36,954 nt of DNA from a virus, in the IMG/VR virus record IMGVR_UViG_3300004369_000697, positions 1 through 36,954 of that record; one strand, written 5' to 3'. The notes beneath the pieces are model-generated. The model saw only the letters and a list, made by a program, of their open reading frames with translations, had not been told where the DNA came from and ran no database searches. This document shows, piece by piece, positions 24,025-32,092 of the stretch (position 1 is the stretch's first letter; each line of letters opens with the position of its first letter). Both the position numbers and the translations under genes were made by a program.

Positions 24025-25587
24025 CTATATTTCATGAATTTTATCCACCAACAGTGATCCTTCTCCACGTTTTACTTCTCCGTGAAACAGTAAATTATTT
24101 CCTTCGTATAAGAGACACGAATACTGCTCCCTCACTTTTGGAAAGACGATAACGCTGTCTAATGTTCCAGTTTCGTCTTCAATGGTTAGAAAACTCATTA
24201 GCTCTCCAGCAGACTTTCCCTTTTTTGTCTTATGATGATTCACACGGTACACGTTGCCAGCTACTGAGATGTTTGATCCAAACTTGCCGTCAACTATCTC
24301 CTTGCAGCTACTATTTGATGTAAATACTGTTTCAGATGTTTCAAGTTTTGACATAGATATAGGACATCCAAGCAGTGCAATTTCTGACTCAATAACCCAC
24401 TGTGGATCGTCTACAAGTTCATAGGGTGGATTATCAAGAAAATGAATCTCGTTTTTGATCTTATTCTCTCTGCTGACAGTATTAGTACCGCCACCTTCTT
24501 TTTTAGTGGGAGCCAAGTCTACTAAGCAGTCTTTTAGAGTCTTCCATTTTCTCTTGGGATATTGTTCTATTGCCCAAGCAAGTTCGTTCTTATTGAGAAC
24601 TCTAAATGTATCATATTGAAACTGTGCAGTGTTTCTATTAACACCTGTTTCTTTTGTGGTAAAGAAACCAACAGAGCACAATGGGTCAAAACCGCTCTTA
24701 GTACACTTACTGGAAACAAACAGTAGTATCTCTAGCCAAGTCAATTTTCCGGGAGGTTTACCTAATTCAGCAGAACCATCTACGATAGCCCTACAAGTCT
24801 TATCTCCGTATATATTGCCCATCCCCTTAACGCTTTTTACGCCAAATAAGATATTATCACCACTGCGTGAATAATCTTCAACCCAATTGTTAATTCTGCA
24901 CATAGAACAGTTAATACCATGCATTTTAGCGTCTGCTACTAGTTCATACACTTCTTGGTGCGGTTTTGGAGAATCTTTTGAGTGCCGTAGGTAAGAAACA
25001 AAGAATTCTATGGGATGATTTGCTTTGTAGTAGGCACTTGTGAACGAATTAAACGCATATGATACAGAATGGGATTTATTGAACGAATATCTAGCACTCT
25101 TCTCAATCCAACCGAAGATTTCATCCCCCTCATCCCTTGTCACTACTTTATTTTTCTCGCAACCATCTAGAAACTTAACCTTGATCTTAGCCATAAGGTC
25201 AGCCTTCTTCTTGCCGATAGCCTTTCTCAAGTCGTCGGCCTCAATTAGGTCAAACCCCGCTAAATCTTGAGCTATACGCATAGCCTGCTCTTGGTACACA
25301 AGAACGCCATAGGTGTTTTTAAGGATAGGCTCTAGGGATGGATGTAAATAAACAGTGGTATCCTTACCGTTTTTTCTGTCAACAAAGTGTTGAGATAATG
25401 ACTTACCATCCATCATAGCATGAAGACTTCCCGGTCTAATGATAGCAATAAGAGCGGATAATTCTTCTATGGAGCTTGGAGATACCTTCTTTGCCCAACT
25501 CTTTCCCAAGTTACTCTCTAGCTGGAACACACCTTTTGTACGCCCCTCTTGTAGTAATGCCCAAGTTTTATCATCGAGTAAATTCAT
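24025..25587 (-). CDS. dnaE: DNA polymerase III alpha, C-terminal half (split gene)
   Basis: A protein of 520 residues that matches the part of Pol III alpha beginning just after the third catalytic Asp. It opens with LLDDKTWALLQEG and GVFQLES at 19-25, then RPGSLHAMM, LVYQEQAMRIAQDLAGF, ADDLRKAIGKKK and SARYSFNKSHS (169-174 hold FNKSHS). A helix-hairpin-helix-like region and a C-terminal OB fold (about 430-520) follow. The tau-binding domain of E. coli alpha is not visible, and I see no clear internal clamp-binding pentapeptide. The ATG overlaps the stop of the exonuclease gene (ATGA) with GGAGA upstream. Together with the 26267-27850 product it gives about 1047 residues (E. coli: 1160). It must pair with the N-terminal half to work. 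Confidence 0.85.
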   Translation of the reverse strand: MNLLDDKTWALLQEGRTKGVFQLESNLGKSWAKKVSPSSIEELSALIAIIRPGSLHAMMDGKSLSQHFVDRKNGKDTTVYLHPSLEPILKNTYGVLVYQEQAMRIAQDLAGFDLIEADDLRKAIGKKKADLMAKIKVKFLDGCEKNKVVTRDEGDEIFGWIEKSARYSFNKSHSVSYAFNSFTSAYYKANHPIEFFVSYLRHSKDSPKPHQEVYELVADAKMHGINCSMCRINNWVEDYSRSGDNILFGVKSVKGMGNIYGDKTCRAIVDGSAELGKPPGKLTWLEILLFVSSKCTKSGFDPLCSVGFFTTKETGVNRNTAQFQYDTFRVLNKNELAWAIEQYPKRKWKTLKDCLVDLAPTKKEGGGTNTVSRENKIKNEIHFLDNPPYELVDDPQWVIESEIALLGCPISMSKLETSETVFTSNSSCKEIVDGKFGSNISVAGNVYRVNHHKTKKGKSAGELMSFLTIEDETGTLDSVIVFPKVREQYSCLLYEGNNLLFHGEVKRGEGSLLVDKIHEI

Positions 25588-26264
25588 TTGATAAACAAGT
25601 CTCCATTAGCGAAACAGTTTTTTAACTTTAGGTTTCTGTAGACCGCTCTGTGAGTCTTGAGCATTTTAATCATGATATTAGCCGTGTCTTTTACGTCCTG
25701 CATAGCATCATGAGCGTTTTCATGTGAAAGGCCGACGTGCTGTCGCATTGCATCCATATTGATCTTTTTTATTTCTGGATCATTCTCCGTCCAAATCCAC
25801 ATATTATCCATAAGATCAAGCTTGAATACTTTACTGAACAGGGTTTGTTGGCCACTGTTTTTATCATATGGGCCAAATTGTTGACATAACCGTTCTACTA
25901 TAGGCATGTCGTAGCCAATAATGTTGTATCCACATGGAATAGGAGCGAAGAATGGAGTCTTCTTCCAATTATATTGGTTTACGAAGTTGGTAAACTTCTT
26001 CCATACAGCAGGTAGTTCTGGAGCAGCGTCAATTTCTTCTCGGGTGTGTCCAGTTACTTTTAACGCTCCCTCTTCTAAAGGGGCTAAACCCTTGGCTATA
26101 GCCTTATCATCATCAATCTCAGCACGGATCATAGACTGGAATTCACCCTTCTTGCGAAGGGTTCTTCCGTCTAATGCAATGGCTGCTAACTGTGTTGGTT
26201 GACAAGTTTTTGGGTCTCTTCCCCCTGTCTCAAAGTCAAAGCAAACGAGGTCTCTGTTAGCCAT
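25584..26264 (-). CDS. dnaQ: DnaQ-like DEDDh 3'-5' exonuclease (proofreading subunit)
   Basis: A protein of 226 residues with all DEDDh motifs: Exo I CFDFETGG (D10, E12), Exo II GYNIIGYDMP (D119) and Exo III AHDAMQDVKD (H185, D190). This is the fold of the Pol III epsilon subunit. QQTLF at 139-143 resembles the beta-clamp-binding pentapeptide (QL-LF type) and lies in a loop after Exo II. The gene sits exactly between the two halves of Pol III alpha, two bases after the first and overlapping the second by four, so it is expected to be made with them in similar amounts. It most likely supplies proofreading for this split polymerase. Confidence 0.85.
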   Translation of the reverse strand: MANRDLVCFDFETGGRDPKTCQPTQLAAIALDGRTLRKKGEFQSMIRAEIDDDKAIAKGLAPLEEGALKVTGHTREEIDAAPELPAVWKKFTNFVNQYNWKKTPFFAPIPCGYNIIGYDMPIVERLCQQFGPYDKNSGQQTLFSKVFKLDLMDNMWIWTENDPEIKKINMDAMRQHVGLSHENAHDAMQDVKDTANIMIKMLKTHRAVYRNLKLKNCFANGDLFIK

Positions 26265-26266
26265 AT

Positions 26267-27850
26267 TTATCTATCTCCAATCAATGCTTCAATACACATA
26301 GTTTTATCCAAGAAATTAATCGACAAAAGGTCGAACTTAACGTGCCCCATAGCTTCCAACGCTGACATCTCAAGGGCGGCAATTGGGTTCCCTTCCTTAT
26401 CTATAGTCATGGGGCACACTTCCTTCAACGGTTTTTGAGAAATTACAATACCCGCAGCGTGTTTTCCTTGTGATTTGAATGTTCCCTCAATCGAAATCGC
26501 TGTTTTGAATAGTTCTGCATGTGGGCCACAAATCTCATCATTCTCAATATAGCAATAGTCTTTCAACCCCTTGCTTCCAAATTCCAACGCCCACCTGATG
26601 ATAGAACGATCTTCCTCATCCATCATCTGTAGCTCGTCAGAGATATCGTCCTCGTCAGGAATGAACTTTGTAATCTCATTCACTTCGGCGTGATGGCAAG
26701 ACTCGGTTACACGAGCCACTTCTTTGATCGCCCCCCTTCCCTGTAATCTACTAAGCGTGATCATTTGACTCACCCGATCTTCTCCGTATCTTCTTTTTAC
26801 ATAGTCAATAATCTCTACCCTATGTCTTTTTGGCAAGTCCATATCAATATCAGGCAGAGAAACATGTCCATCAGCAAGTCTTCCAGCATTGAAGAACCTT
26901 TCAAACAGTAAGTCGTATTGTATCGGATCAATACCAGTAATTCCAATAAGATATGATATTAAACAACCGGCACAGCTCCCTCTTCCTAAACCAGTCATCC
27001 ATCCTTGACTTTTGGCGTAATTGATAATATCCTGTACAATGAGGAAGTAGCCGAATAGCTGAGCTTTCTCAATGACGGCAAACTCTTTGTTGAATCTATC
27101 CAGATACTCTTGCTTCTTCTCTCGTGTGAAGTTGTTACCATTAATAAACTGCCTCCACCCATCTCGACACATTTCCTTTAAATACGCTTCTTCTGTTTCT
27201 CCATTAGGAGTTGGAAATGTGGGGAGCATAGGTTCGTGGAGAATTTCAAAGTGTTCAACTGAGTCAATTACACTCTTTAGAATAGACATACCTTCTGGAT
27301 CATTAATCGTAGCAGCTTGTTCTTTGGTAGGCACATAAAAATCATCTGACAAAAAGAATTCTCTGCACCACATATTCTCACCACCCGCAGCTAATTTTTT
27401 AGCCTTACGCATCGTGGTCTTCATTTCTGAAGCCAGTAGGATACGGTGAAGCTCAGCTTGTGACTGCTCGACATAGCAGTTCTGACGCAGGGCTGGGCCT
27501 TGGTGAGTGACTTTGATCAAGTTGCCGTTGGCAATCATGTCTTGGGTCAACTCTAGGTCTTCCTCTCCGTCTCTATCAACAGATGAGACTACTTGGATGA
27601 GTTCAGACCACCCTTTAGAGTTTCTTGCGTAAAGTTGATAGCCATCGAATGAGCACCCGAGTATTGGCGTAATATTCCGTTTTTGACATTCTTGTGAGAA
27701 TGCCACTGTTCCAGCGAGAGTTTTGTAATCAGCGATACCGGCAGCGGCAAAAGACTCTTTATTACATTTTTCTGATAATTCATTTGGTTTTGAGAAGCCC
27801 TTAAGCAAACTGAAATGAGTTCTGTTATTCAGTGGAAACCACTGTGTCAT
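26267..27850 (-). CDS. dnaE: DNA polymerase III alpha, N-terminal half with catalytic residues (split gene)
   Basis: A protein of 527 residues. I chose the ATG at 27850 because GGGAG (27856-27860) lies five bases upstream. An in-frame ATG at 27868 has no RBS. The N-terminal PHP domain is recognisable (THFSLL, then GIADYKTLAG and PILGCSF) but lacks the first His pair, and TDH reads ADY, so it should be inactive. The palm carries GRGSCAG at about 289-295 and PDIDMD with D336 and D338, KHAAGIVIS at about 463-471, and KFDLL with the third catalytic D507. The protein stops 20 residues after that Asp, where ordinary DnaE continues without a break. The exonuclease gene follows after two bases. Confidence 0.85.
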   Translation of the reverse strand: MTQWFPLNNRTHFSLLKGFSKPNELSEKCNKESFAAAGIADYKTLAGTVAFSQECQKRNITPILGCSFDGYQLYARNSKGWSELIQVVSSVDRDGEEDLELTQDMIANGNLIKVTHQGPALRQNCYVEQSQAELHRILLASEMKTTMRKAKKLAAGGENMWCREFFLSDDFYVPTKEQAATINDPEGMSILKSVIDSVEHFEILHEPMLPTFPTPNGETEEAYLKEMCRDGWRQFINGNNFTREKKQEYLDRFNKEFAVIEKAQLFGYFLIVQDIINYAKSQGWMTGLGRGSCAGCLISYLIGITGIDPIQYDLLFERFFNAGRLADGHVSLPDIDMDLPKRHRVEIIDYVKRRYGEDRVSQMITLSRLQGRGAIKEVARVTESCHHAEVNEITKFIPDEDDISDELQMMDEEDRSIIRWALEFGSKGLKDYCYIENDEICGPHAELFKTAISIEGTFKSQGKHAAGIVISQKPLKEVCPMTIDKEGNPIAALEMSALEAMGHVKFDLLSINFLDKTMCIEALIGDR

Positions 27851-27851
27851 A

Positions 27852-28238
27852 TTATCTCCCGAAGGCATATCTTAGGTAGTTGTTTATAGTAGAGTTCAAT
27901 TTTTCAAAAAATCCTGCGGGTTTCGTAAAATTTTTAATAGGTGGATTTGTCTTTAACCATTCAGTAGAGTTCAACCTGTGTATAAACCTAGTCGTTTGAG
28001 TTGCCCTTTCTGGAAAAGCTAGATTGTGGCAGACAGTATCAATAGGGTCACTAAGTGACCAAAGTCCGGTACTACTTGATCTTGTGGCGTACCGATCTCT
28101 TTGATTATGTAGTAATGTGTTCGCCCCGGCGAAACTTTGTGTGGGGGTTGACCAATCTATCAAAACACCAGACACATGAAATTGTAAATGATCTGGCAGT
28201 ATCACATGAGCCAAAGCTGAACTGTCTAATTCAATCAT
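27852..28238 (-). CDS. Protein of unknown function (128 aa) beside the polymerase gene
   Basis: A protein of 128 residues, coupled to the gene before it (ATGA) and ending two bases before the preferred start of the Pol III alpha N-terminal half. The N-terminal half contains hydrophobic strand-like segments (LAHVILPDHLQFHVSGVLIDW), the middle is rich in Ser and Arg, and the end is basic with a likely helix (FFEKLNSTINNYLRYAFGR). There is no CxxC pair, P-loop or signal peptide. I do not recognise the family. Two short reading frames and the DUF1501 gene lie next to it, so the group may work together. Confidence 0.5.
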   Translation of the reverse strand: MIELDSSALAHVILPDHLQFHVSGVLIDWSTPTQSFAGANTLLHNQRDRYATRSSSTGLWSLSDPIDTVCHNLAFPERATQTTRFIHRLNSTEWLKTNPPIKNFTKPAGFFEKLNSTINNYLRYAFGR

Positions 28239-28498
28239 TTACGAAACTCAATATCTAGAAGTCTATCAATAGGCGATCTAGAGAATGTGTTTTCTCTAAA
28301 GTTGGGAACCAACTCTGTTTCAGATAACTTCCCACTTAGCAATTGGATCGAGTCCAGCACGGCTTTCTTATTTCCATTCCGGTATTTCAGCGGTTCGTTC
28401 TGCACCCATATTTGTCCTAAGTCCAATACCCCTGATCCCCTTCCGTACTCTGAATGAGGAACATCTGGCATAAAAAACACTTCAAGTCCTTTAATCAT
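28235..28498 (-). CDS. Small protein of unknown function (87 aa) after the DUF1501 gene
   Basis: A protein of 87 residues, coupled at both ends by ATGA overlaps (28235-28238 and 28495-28498). The coupling and the absence of any other use for this stretch make it a likely real gene. It begins MIKGLEVFFMPDVPHSEYG, has a mixed charged middle and ends with a likely helix (SPIDRLLDIEFRK). No domain, metal site or membrane helix is visible. Its place directly after the DUF1501 gene suggests a partner, but that is not proven. Confidence 0.5.
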   Translation of the reverse strand: MIKGLEVFFMPDVPHSEYGRGSGVLDLGQIWVQNEPLKYRNGNKKAVLDSIQLLSGKLSETELVPNFRENTFSRSPIDRLLDIEFRK

Positions 28499-29709
28499 AC
28501 TTCCCCCTTACTTTTAATAACACGGCCACCATTACCTAGACTCATTGGCCTTCCATTTTTGCTCATGTAGAGCTTTTCTGGATTAATTCCCATTGCAGTG
28601 TATCCTGTAACCAAGAGGTCGGCAGCAGTGAACCCTCTGCCGTCACGAATCTCTGTACCATCTTTATTCGTAGAGCCAACTGCCATTCCTCCATTGAGCA
28701 GACCTCCCGCCACAACAGATGACCAAGTCTTGCTCCAGTGATCTCTTCCTGCATTTTGATTAATCCTTGGTGTTCGGCCAAACTCGCCCATCATAATAAT
28801 AGCAGTATTATCCCACATATCCAAGCGTTTTAAATCGGCAAAGAGAGTTGAGACAACCTTGTCCAATTCTGGCAGCTTCTGTTCAAGTGTGTCATGAGTC
28901 GACACGTGTAAGTCCCAGCCTCCAAAACTTACCTCGACAAAAGCAACGCCTGTTTGCAGCAAACGTCTTCCCATTAGAACAGATTGTCCAAATTGAGATG
29001 CTCCGTAGGCATCTCTGACGTTCTGTGGTTCGTGTTCAACTTTAAGAGATTCTAGTTGATCACTGGTAGTTAACCTGATAGCTCTATCAACTAGCTTCTT
29101 GTGATCATTAGGCAGGTCTCCACGCCGAGACTTGGAAAATTCTTCTTCTACCAATTTAAGCAGATTGATACGTTCTTGAGTGATTGGTTTTCCAACGTTT
29201 GGAATTTCTCCATTGCTATTTATGCGAAATGGGTTATACTCTGCTCCTAAGTAACCACCTCCATAGTTACTATTCCCAATAGAGCAGTAAGCTGGTAAAT
29301 CTAAATCTGGTCGATCTGGACCTAGTTCTCTTGCTACGATAGAACCAATAGATGGATGAACAATGGAAGGGTTGGGTACATAGCCGGTGTGAAGATAATA
29401 GGAGCCGCGTTGATGATCAGCTTCTCGCGTAGACATGGTGCGGACAATTGAGAAGTCTTTACCCATTTTTGCTAACAAGGGCATTTTCTCGCATATTTCA
29501 AAGTCGCCAGTCGTAGAGATAGGCTTGAATGGACCTCCATTCTTGGAATCTGGCTTCAAGTCCCACATATCAATGGTTGGTGGACCTCCAGATAGCCAAA
29601 TAAGCATCATATTCTTCTGATCTGGCTTCGGTTTGGCAGTATCTCCAAAGGTGGGCCTGAGCATAAAAACAGATGCTAAGGCACTCATAAACTGTCTTCT
29701 GTTCGTCAT
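28495..29709 (-). CDS. DUF1501 protein with twin-arginine export signal
   Basis: A protein of 404 residues that follows the DUF1501 pattern throughout. LIWLSGGPPTIDMWDLKP at 36-53 (GG at 41-42, D47, D50), READHQRGSYYLHTG around H99, a His at about 118, GGWDLH at 263-268, MGEFGRTPRIN at 307-317 and GRDHW at 321-325 are the conserved sites of this alkaline-phosphatase/sulfatase-superfamily group. The start is MTNRRQFMSALASVF, a twin-arginine signal (R4-R5, hydrophobic stretch to about residue 18), so it should be folded in the cytoplasm and exported. DUF1501 is abundant in Planctomycetota; I recall few reports in phages. GGAG lies just before the ATG. Its real substrate is unknown. Confidence 0.85.
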   Translation of the reverse strand: MTNRRQFMSALASVFMLRPTFGDTAKPKPDQKNMMLIWLSGGPPTIDMWDLKPDSKNGGPFKPISTTGDFEICEKMPLLAKMGKDFSIVRTMSTREADHQRGSYYLHTGYVPNPSIVHPSIGSIVARELGPDRPDLDLPAYCSIGNSNYGGGYLGAEYNPFRINSNGEIPNVGKPITQERINLLKLVEEEFSKSRRGDLPNDHKKLVDRAIRLTTSDQLESLKVEHEPQNVRDAYGASQFGQSVLMGRRLLQTGVAFVEVSFGGWDLHVSTHDTLEQKLPELDKVVSTLFADLKRLDMWDNTAIIMMGEFGRTPRINQNAGRDHWSKTWSSVVAGGLLNGGMAVGSTNKDGTEIRDGRGFTAADLLVTGYTAMGINPEKLYMSKNGRPMSLGNGGRVIKSKGEV

Positions 29710-29711
29710 AA

Positions 29712-29912
29712 TTACTGCTCCATTAATTCGTTCATATGTCGTAAAAGGATATCATTAGTCGATCTAAAAACGTTTGACGTGTAGTTGCTAACTGGAGAAC
29801 TCGTTTTACTTATAGAGAGTGCGTTATAGTTAACGTTTCTATAACCACCAACCGGAACCTGCCAGAAAAAAGTACATTGCAAAACTTCATATGTGTCAAA
29901 TGTCCACTTCAT
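29712..29912 (-). CDS. Small protein of unknown function (66 aa)
   Basis: A protein of 66 residues whose ATG overlaps the stop of the gene upstream (ATGA), ending two bases before the DUF1501 gene. The tight fit makes it likely to be real despite its size. It is rich in aromatic residues (WTFDTYEVLQCTFFWQVPVGGYRNVNY), which suggests a beta-rich fold, and ends with a likely helix (NDILLRHMNELMEQ). No known motif is visible. A small partner for the next gene is possible. Confidence 0.45.
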   Translation of the reverse strand: MKWTFDTYEVLQCTFFWQVPVGGYRNVNYNALSISKTSSPVSNYTSNVFRSTNDILLRHMNELMEQ

Positions 29913-30283
29913 TGGAATACAGACTTTCCTTTAATATGCATAGAGTAATCATCGTAGTTAACTTCTACTCCAGTTACCTCAAACCTAATGTTCCTGAGCG
30001 TGCTAAAATCAAACCCGCCATTCTTTTTATACACGCAACTGCATGTATCCCCCGGCGTTATTTCATAGACATTTTCAGCGTACATCCACGCATAATCCTC
30101 ATCACCAGTCATTTGAAAGAACCGGCTCTGAGGAAGATTTAACCTGTCAAACGACTTTTGAAACTTACACCTGACATCGTAGGTCTTATTGTCAGCCACC
30201 TTCTGCGGGCCTAGTACAGAGAAGATGAAGTGCGAACTCCCACCCACCTCTGTACTAAACACATGTTTAAGATTATGTTCCAT
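29909..30283 (-). CDS. Protein of unknown function (124 aa), upstream of the DUF1501 gene
   Basis: A protein of 124 residues starting at the ATG at 30283 (MEHNLKHVF), with GGGA at 30291-30294 seven bases upstream. An earlier in-frame TTG (30313) lies inside the end of the nuclease gene and has no RBS, so I did not use it. The protein alternates short strands and turns (YAWMYAENVYEITPGDTCSCVYKKNGGFDFSTL, split) and ends in VNYDDYSMHIKGKSVF, like a small beta-sandwich. One CxC pair (TCSC) is present. I do not recognise the family. It is coupled to the 66-residue gene by ATGA. Confidence 0.5.
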   Translation of the reverse strand: MEHNLKHVFSTEVGGSSHFIFSVLGPQKVADNKTYDVRCKFQKSFDRLNLPQSRFFQMTGDEDYAWMYAENVYEITPGDTCSCVYKKNGGFDFSTLRNIRFEVTGVEVNYDDYSMHIKGKSVFQ

Positions 30284-30287
30284 GAGA

Positions 30288-31322
30288 CTATCCCGGTGCT
30301 GAGTAGTAGCCAATGCTGAAACCTTTGTCCGTCAGATTTTCAACTGCTGAATCCATGCCTTTAGTCTTAATGTGATCTTGAACGTGATTGCACATTCTTG
30401 TTTCAGTGCCCGGCCACTTAGTTTTGTAGAAGTGACACAAACGAGAGCATTTCCAGTTTGGTTTTGGGTCGTCTCTGTAGGGCAAGATTTTCGGATTAGA
30501 GCTGTTTTTTATTTCTTTAAATCTTTGTTCCAGCATTCCAAGAAATTTATCTTTGTCAGAGTCGTCAAAGCATAGACTAAATGGACCTCCGTCTCGCACA
30601 AAGAAGATCGTCATGATCGTATGCTTGAATTGAGGAAACATGTGAGATATAGCATAGTAATAGAGCAGTAGCTGGGGGTCGTTTTGAAGATACTCTAAGT
30701 CTTTCGGCTTTCCCGTCGCCCAATTCTTTCGCTGTCCAGTTTTCCAGTCGATTACTTCTATTGTATCATCACTTACGGTGGTTACAAGGTCAATCGTCCC
30801 TTTTATCGCAAGTTTTCCCTTAACAGGATTACCTTCCGTGTCTTTACCCTCAAACTCAGCCCAAGGTTCGTCAATTACTATATCAAAATGCGGCTCTGGA
30901 TACAGAATGTCCCTATTTCTAGGGTCAAACATTCCATCACTCCAATTAAGAATCTGATCTGTAAGAGTTGAAACTTCTTTGATGTGACGCGGCTGCCACT
31001 TATGTATTGATGTGGAACGATAGTGATCGGTACTTCTTTTTATAAGTGATTTTAGAAGCTTTGCACTTCGTAATTCATTTTTATGACACTCTACTAATCC
31101 AACGGCATCATCGGTAAACGATAGTTTAACTCTTTGGCCTTTCAAGTCTTGCTCACACTTCTTCAGGTTAGCTAAACATTCTAAGACTTTATGAACCATA
31201 GTTCCTAGTTCAGCCTTTTGCCCACTTGGGCTTTGGTGACCTAGAACATAAGTCATAAAATACTGCATCTCACAGAAGTCCCACTGATTGTAGCTAGAGC
31301 TTCTAATGTACTCACATAGCAT
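30288..31322 (-). CDS. RecB/Cas4-like PD-(D/E)XK nuclease with a four-Cys (iron-sulfur) site
   Basis: A protein of 344 residues with the Cas4/AddB-type nuclease core: GTMVHKVLE at 40-48 (H44), IKGTIDLV at 173-180 (D178) and EVIDWKTG at 189-196 (D192, K194). One Cys lies early (C17) and three near the end (C292, C296, C311), the spacing of the iron-sulfur-containing RecB-like nucleases. There is no helicase domain. In phages such exonucleases help to resect DNA ends for recombination. Context with a RecA-like recombinase and possible annealing protein agrees. The gap to the kinase gene upstream is 29 bases. Confidence 0.8.
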   Translation of the reverse strand: MLCEYIRSSSYNQWDFCEMQYFMTYVLGHQSPSGQKAELGTMVHKVLECLANLKKCEQDLKGQRVKLSFTDDAVGLVECHKNELRSAKLLKSLIKRSTDHYRSTSIHKWQPRHIKEVSTLTDQILNWSDGMFDPRNRDILYPEPHFDIVIDEPWAEFEGKDTEGNPVKGKLAIKGTIDLVTTVSDDTIEVIDWKTGQRKNWATGKPKDLEYLQNDPQLLLYYYAISHMFPQFKHTIMTIFFVRDGGPFSLCFDDSDKDKFLGMLEQRFKEIKNSSNPKILPYRDDPKPNWKCSRLCHFYKTKWPGTETRMCNHVQDHIKTKGMDSAVENLTDKGFSIGYYSAPG

Positions 31323-31351
31323 GTGTTGATCTTTCTGCTGTAGAGTATGAT

Positions 31352-32092
31352 TTAAGTTATTACTCTTGAGTAAATTCTATTCAGACTAGAACATAAGTCT
31401 TGAATATCAGAGTTTGAGTTGTCAATCACGTGTGTGAACTTATTGAAGTCAAAGTTCTCCGGGTCTAAAGCAGTTTCACTTTCGTGACTATCTTGATATG
31501 GATCTCTAGTGAGTCTAACTACTTCACCACCAGCACTCAGAATGGCATCTACTTCTCCGGGGAATCTCACGTCTGCAATTACGGCAAACTTGCTACCTTC
31601 TCCTTCTATACGCTTGATAGTATTGTTTACCCATACGTTGTGGAATATTTTTCTCATAACGTTGGTGCCAAAGTGCTGCATAAACTCTCTGCCTGTCATA
31701 CACCCCTCTTTGCGCAGGCCCGGCATGTCTTTCCATTGGTATTGTGTAAGTTCGTTTTTTTGCTCGTCTGTACCGTAAATCTTGCGGTGATCAATTTCAA
31801 ACAGATCAACACATGCCCATTTTAAAGTGTCTGCAAAGCTATACATTTTTATGTACGGAAATAGGTTGTCTTCTGCATAGGTCAGAAATCCCCCGTCTCT
31901 TCTTGTTGGGTCTAAAATCCCCCAATCCACCACTCCATTGGCGTTGGATGTTTGAATAATCAATTGGCCTTCTTCACTAATCTTGAAGTCCTTCACTCCT
32001 CCAATAGCCTTTAACATCATGCCATGTAGCATGTTAGCAGAAGTGCCTTTGCCAGATTGTTTTTTTCCAGAGAAACCGATTATGTGCGTCAT
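31352..32092 (-). CDS. Deoxynucleoside monophosphate kinase
   Basis: A protein of 246 residues with an N-terminal P-loop GFSGKKQSGKGT at 6-17 (G9, G14, K15, T17), a later LRKEGCMTGREFMQHFGTNVM (split at the G), and VIADVRFPGEVDAI, a signature of the T4 gp1-like dNMP kinase group. VIDNSNSDIQDL at the end is also typical. The known enzymes raise dNMPs to dNDPs for phage DNA synthesis. The start overlaps the primase stop by one base (TAATG). It has no obvious regulatory domain. A shikimate- or adenylate-kinase-like assignment is less likely because of the ADVRFP motif. Confidence 0.8.
   Translation of the reverse strand: MTHIIGFSGKKQSGKGTSANMLHGMMLKAIGGVKDFKISEEGQLIIQTSNANGVVDWGILDPTRRDGGFLTYAEDNLFPYIKMYSFADTLKWACVDLFEIDHRKIYGTDEQKNELTQYQWKDMPGLRKEGCMTGREFMQHFGTNVMRKIFHNVWVNNTIKRIEGEGSKFAVIADVRFPGEVDAILSAGGEVVRLTRDPYQDSHESETALDPENFDFNKFTHVIDNSNSDIQDLCSSLNRIYSRVIT

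Noticed and set aside
24025-27850. Split intein at the DnaE break, as in cyanobacteria.
   Set aside because: No intein blocks are present at the end of the first half or the start of the second, and the break point differs from the cyanobacterial site.
31323-31351. Internal terminator or promoter in the 29-base gap before the RecB-like nuclease gene.
   Set aside because: No hairpin and no recognisable promoter boxes are present.
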